8,419 nt of DNA from Dehalococcoidia bacterium (GTDB taxonomy: Bacteria > Chloroflexota > Dehalococcoidia > UBA6926): positions 1-8,419 of the forward strand of contig JAPYRO010000047.1 of the NCBI GenBank assembly GCA_029941095.1. The letters are read 5' to 3'. The position numbers and the translations under genes are program-made. Shown piece by piece: positions 6,242-8,419 of the stretch. Positions within the stretch are counted from its first letter, which is position 1. Each line of letters starts with the position of its first letter. The notes beneath the pieces are model-generated. The model was not told where the DNA came from. It searched no databases and saw only the letters and a list, made by a program, of their open reading frames with translations.

Positions 6242-7276
6242 TTAAGCTCCCAGACTGCGGCCGGCTTGATGCAGTACATCATACCCAGTGACTTCTGCGT
6301 GTCTTTTTGCTTGATTAATTAACCATTCACCATCCAGTTTGCCCGCTTGACCAGCTTTTGCTAATAAAACTAGGTATCCCTTAGCGGTGGCTTCGTCTAC
6401 AAATTCACCTGTTTCCGGATAAACGAAAGCTCCTCCCCCTTGTTTGTGGTAGTACTCGATTAAATTTTTTGAGTATTCGGTCAGTTCATCTGATGGTGTA
6501 TACGCTTTATTTGCCATCTCAGCTTGCTGTGGGTGTATCACCCAAGTTCCGTCCATTCCTAGGTTGGCTGCACCAACATTCTTATTGTAGAGAGACTGCT
6601 CTATTTTTTCCTTATCTTCCGCAGACGTATCTCTACGAACTAAATTAAAAAACACATTATCGATTGCATGTAACCCAGCTGCTTTAGCGGCTACAGCCAT
6701 GGTTTGCTTTGCTGAATGAAAATTGATATTTTGGTTATCTATAACCTCAACTATTCCCATAACCGCTGCAAAATCCGCGATGCCGAATATTAATCCAGCC
6801 ATTCTCGGAGAAGCTGTTGCTATCTCATACACCTTAACCATAGCTTCTGGCGTTTCTATCAATGCTTCTATTTGAACTCTATGGCTCCATCCTGCTTCTA
6901 ATTCTAGGGAATCCAGGAGCCGAGACAGATATATAATATCTTCAGGGCCAGTTACTTTAGGGAGAATTATCCCATGAAATTTATCGACAGCCCCGCGCAT
7001 TATGGATTCAATGTCTCCCAGAAAAAATGTTGAATGGATGTTATTTGGTCTGAACGTTACTACCTTATCTCCATAGTCTAATTGGTTAAAGGCATCAATA
7101 ATCGTATTTCTAGATGTTTCGCCTTTGAACTCATATGGGCAGGCATCCTCTAGATCTGCCATTACATGATCTACAGGAGCGGTCGCTGCATTTTCGTGCA
7201 TTCTTTCATTGTGGCCTGGATAAGTTAATTCAGTTCTTGGAACAATTAAATGTCTATCCTCTCCAATTATGAACAT
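6242..7276 (-). CDS. HpcH/HpaI (CitE-like) lyase, candidate malyl-CoA / beta-methylmalyl-CoA lyase
   Basis: This Mg-dependent TIM-barrel lyase is expected to cleave beta-methylmalyl-CoA to glyoxylate and propionyl-CoA and/or malyl-CoA to glyoxylate and acetyl-CoA. In its 344 residues I see the CoA-binding start RTELTYPGHNERM (14-26), MADLEDA (39-45), the substrate arginine in FRPNN (Arg76, 75-79), ILPKV (104-108), and the metal ligands Glu141 (ALIETPEAM) and Asp168 (FGIADFAAVMG, 164-174). A C-terminal section with MDGTWVIHPQQ (241-251) follows. The segment EIATASPRMAGLIFGIADFAAVMG strongly resembles malyl-CoA lyases of the Mcl/Mcl1 group, and the extra C-terminal lid region (after about 260) makes it longer than CitE. 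The start has TAAGGAGA (7286-7293) nine bases ahead. Twenty-one bases separate it from the preceding CitE gene. Substrate preference cannot be fixed from sequence. Confidence 0.87.
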   Translation of the reverse strand: MFIIGEDRHLIVPRTELTYPGHNERMHENAATAPVDHVMADLEDACPYEFKGETSRNTIIDAFNQLDYGDKVVTFRPNNIHSTFFLGDIESIMRGAVDKFHGIILPKVTGPEDIIYLSRLLDSLELEAGWSHRVQIEALIETPEAMVKVYEIATASPRMAGLIFGIADFAAVMGIVEVIDNQNINFHSAKQTMAVAAKAAGLHAIDNVFFNLVRRDTSAEDKEKIEQSLYNKNVGAANLGMDGTWVIHPQQAEMANKAYTPSDELTEYSKNLIEYYHKQGGGAFVYPETGEFVDEATAKGYLVLLAKAGQAGKLDGEWLINQAKRHAEVTGYDVLHQAGRSLGA

Positions 7277-7297
7277 ATTAAGCCATCTCCTTAAAGT

Positions 7298-8173
7298 TTA
7301 TTCTTTGTTGATTTTTGCTATAACTGCGAGGGCTCTTACATACACTGGTCTGTCAACTACCATTCCATCTAGCCCAGTTGCCCCTAGGCCTTTTTTTTCA
7401 GCACTCTCGTACGCGTGGATGATTTCCCTAGCTTCTTTTGCTTCGGCCTCAGTGGGTTGAAATAGAGAGTTTACGATAGGTATCTGTGATGGGTGAATAC
7501 AGTATCGTCCTTGATAGCCGATACTTTTTGAGAACTGTGTACTTTCTCTTAATTGATTTTCGTCCTTATAATTCATTTCGACTCCCGCGATAGGAATAAC
7601 TCCTGCAGCTATACAAGAAGTCGCTACTCGGTACATGGCCCATTCTACTTCTTTTGAAGAGGGCGTTCTTGGTATGCCCATATCATGTGTGAAATCTTCA
7701 CCACCAAAAGATGCCATTGTTACTCTACTGCTAGCTCTACACATTTCGAGAGCATTCAGCACTCCTTCAGCTGATTCGATCCAAGGCGCTATTTGAATTC
7801 GTCCTGGGCTGAGCCCTTTTTGTTTTTCTATAAGGGTAAGATAATGGTCTACTCTGTTTATTATTTCAGGACCATTCCCCTTTGGAAGGCTTATAACATC
7901 TAAATCTTTGTCACATACCGCTAGCAGGTCTTCTTCTAACAAATTGGTATCATATCCGTTTACCCTGCAGAAAAGGGTGTATTTTTTCCTATCTGCTATT
8001 TTGGGAATGGCGGTTTTTACCATTTCTCGTGCTTTAAGTTTATCTTTAGGTGCAATGGCGTCTTCTAGGTCGAGGCATATAGCATCTGCTCCAATAGCAG
8101 GAGCGTTATCTATGAACCGTTGGTTATTTCCTGGTATGAACATAATAGTTCTAATTGGTGGTAACTGAACCAT
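7298..8173 (-). CDS. CitE-like lyase/thioesterase (HpcH/HpaI family), first gene of the operon
   Basis: This is a second member of the citrate-lyase-beta superfamily, of normal stand-alone CitE length (291 residues from this start). Features counted from the chosen start are the family opening PPIRTIMFIPGNN (5-17), LDLEDAIAP (34-42), Arg70 in FCRVNG (68-73), metal ligand Glu133 in WIES (131-134), metal ligand Asp160 in FGGEDF (156-161), YCIHPSQI (224-231), and the CitE ending GATGLDGMVVDRPVYVRA (264-281). No citD or citF genes are present, so it is not part of citrate lyase. Paired with the longer lyase next door, it could be the Mcl2-like malyl-CoA thioesterase of the ethylmalonyl-CoA pathway or a beta-methylmalyl/citramalyl-CoA lyase. 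An in-frame ATG at 8218 would add 15 residues, but they do not resemble the family and have no ribosome site. The internal ATG has a modest GGGGAAAG ten bases away or less, so start choice is moderate. Confidence 0.86.
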   Translation of the reverse strand: MVQLPPIRTIMFIPGNNQRFIDNAPAIGADAICLDLEDAIAPKDKLKAREMVKTAIPKIADRKKYTLFCRVNGYDTNLLEEDLLAVCDKDLDVISLPKGNGPEIINRVDHYLTLIEKQKGLSPGRIQIAPWIESAEGVLNALEMCRASSRVTMASFGGEDFTHDMGIPRTPSSKEVEWAMYRVATSCIAAGVIPIAGVEMNYKDENQLRESTQFSKSIGYQGRYCIHPSQIPIVNSLFQPTEAEAKEAREIIHAYESAEKKGLGATGLDGMVVDRPVYVRALAVIAKINKE

Positions 8174-8271
8174 TAATTTACTTTCCCCATACTGGCGATT
8201 TACTCCCATAAAATCCATATAACTTATTTGCTATATTGAAACTATTGGATCTACCCCCCATTAATCATCCC

Positions 8272-8301
8272 ATTATATTCTTATTAATGAATCATTGGAA
8301 A
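8272..8301 (-). promoter_or_regulatory. Candidate main promoter of the acyl-CoA operon
   Basis: On the minus strand a perfect -10 box TATAAT (8272-8277) follows a -35-like TTTCCA (8296-8301, four of six to TTGACA) by 18 bases. Transcription would begin near 8265, giving a leader of about 45 bases to the ATG at 8218 or about 90 to the preferred start at 8173. An 11-base palindrome fills part of the spacer, which would suit a repressor site. This is sequence resemblance only. Confidence 0.5.
8286..8296. promoter_or_regulatory. Palindrome in the promoter spacer, candidate operator
   Basis: AATGA-A-TCATT is a perfect inverted repeat with five-base arms and a single central base. It sits between the proposed -35 and -10 boxes, touching the -35, where a bound repressor would block polymerase. 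The sequence is AT-rich and short, so chance is a real possibility. Confidence 0.35.
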
Positions 8302-8309
8302 TCTTTTCG

Positions 8310-8325
8310 AATAATTCAAATTATT
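8310..8325. promoter_or_regulatory. AT palindrome upstream of the -35, candidate regulator site
   Basis: AATAATT-CA-AATTATT is an inverted repeat with perfect seven-base arms, placed eight bases upstream of the proposed -35 box. That position suits an activator or a second operator. The arms equal those of the palindrome in the groES-groEL gap. Confidence 0.38.
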
Positions 8326-8351
8326 TCTCTGGAATGAACTGAGCAGGCCAG

Positions 8352-8380
8352 ATTCTAGCATGTTATTCGGTGACTGTACG
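8352..8380 (-). promoter_or_regulatory. Second candidate promoter, extended -10 type
   Basis: The minus strand carries TGCTAGAAT, an extended -10 (TG at 8359-8360, TAGAAT at 8352-8357), with only a weak -35 (CGTACA, 8375-8380). It could be an upstream promoter for the same operon, with a leader near 130-170 bases. Support is weaker than for the TATAAT promoter. Confidence 0.28.
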
Positions 8381-8393
8381 AGAGATATTCTCT
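8381..8393. repeat. Small palindrome beside the distal promoter candidate
   Basis: AGAGA-TAT-TCTCT is an inverted repeat with perfect five-base arms, directly abutting the weak -35 of the distal promoter candidate. It could be an operator. A stable terminator hairpin is unlikely because there is no GC core or U run. Confidence 0.28.
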
Positions 8394-8419
8394 TTTGCAG
8401 GAAATTAATAGTATTTACA

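Larger units (their letters stand above)
8219..8419. other. Upstream non-coding region of the operon
   Basis: These 201 bases contain no supported gene. They hold the promoter candidates and palindromes listed separately, plus a run of six G on the minus strand (8254-8259) in the presumed leader. A minus-strand frame is open from the right edge to a TAA at 8284-8286 (44 codons), but its translation, rich in Asn and Ser, resembles nothing I know, so it may be chance or the tail of an unseen gene. A plus-strand frame from 8360 runs out at the edge and lacks a ribosome site. Confidence 0.6.

Noticed and set aside
7298..8173. Citrate lyase beta subunit in the strict sense
   Set aside because: No citD (acyl carrier) or citF genes adjoin, and the neighbours are acyl-CoA enzymes. 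A CoA-ester lyase or thioesterase fits better.
8284..8418. Minus-strand frame open from the right edge to TAA at 8284-8286 as the tail of an upstream gene
   Set aside because: Only 44 codons, no recognisable motif, and the stretch overlaps promoter-like sequence. An open run of this length is not rare by chance.
8360..8419. Plus-strand ATG at 8360 as the start of a divergent gene
   Set aside because: Only 20 codons before the edge, no ribosome site, and the ATG overlaps the distal -10 candidate. Cannot be supported.

Overview
The window is a compact, AT-rich bacterial segment in which every supported gene lies on the minus strand. From right to left in the direction of transcription it holds a seven-gene acyl-CoA operon (about 8218 down to 883) and then a groES-groEL operon, with groEL cut by the left edge. 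The groES leader carries a CIRCE element, so the host should use HrcA-type heat-shock control. Strong Shine-Dalgarno sequences, low GC and the GroEL/GroES sequence style (GroEL around DKKFGPPTVSSDGV, residues 40-53) remind me of Chloroflexota, possibly an uncultured marine or soil lineage. That placement is an impression, not a demonstrated result.

Operon layout in transcription order: a CitE-type lyase (7298-8173, possibly starting at 8218); a second, longer HpcH/CitE lyase resembling malyl-CoA/beta-methylmalyl-CoA lyase (6242-7276); an acyl-CoA dehydrogenase (5079-6239); a single-hotdog MaoC-like hydratase (4593-5054); the catalytic subunit of a B12-dependent methylmalonyl-CoA-type mutase without its cobalamin domain (2917-4590); a FabG/PhaB-type reductase (2125-2874); and an acetyl-CoA acetyltransferase (883-2067). 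Gaps are 2 to 57 bases, so one transcript is likely.

Read backwards, the order follows the ethylmalonyl-CoA (EMC) pathway of acetyl-CoA assimilation: thiolase, acetoacetyl-CoA reductase, [crotonase and crotonyl-CoA carboxylase/reductase not present], acyl-CoA mutase, methylsuccinyl-CoA dehydrogenase, mesaconyl-CoA hydratase, beta-methylmalyl-CoA lyase, and a second CitE paralog that could be a malyl-CoA thioesterase. The signature carboxylase (Ccr), crotonase, epimerase and B12 subunit are not in the window, and the mutase looks more like methylmalonyl-CoA than ethylmalonyl-CoA mutase. The EMC reading is therefore a strong contextual hypothesis. Rivals are a leucine/itaconate-type ACAD-MaoC-CitE dissimilation module, or a methylaspartate-cycle or 3-hydroxypropionate-type lower branch.

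Regulatory DNA: the right-hand 201 bases (8219-8419) hold a good promoter candidate for the operon, with a perfect TATAAT, surrounded by three short palindromes that could be operators. The groES promoter and CIRCE element lie at 776-840. I see no convincing terminator between the thiolase and groES. No tRNA, rRNA, CRISPR or mobile element is visible.
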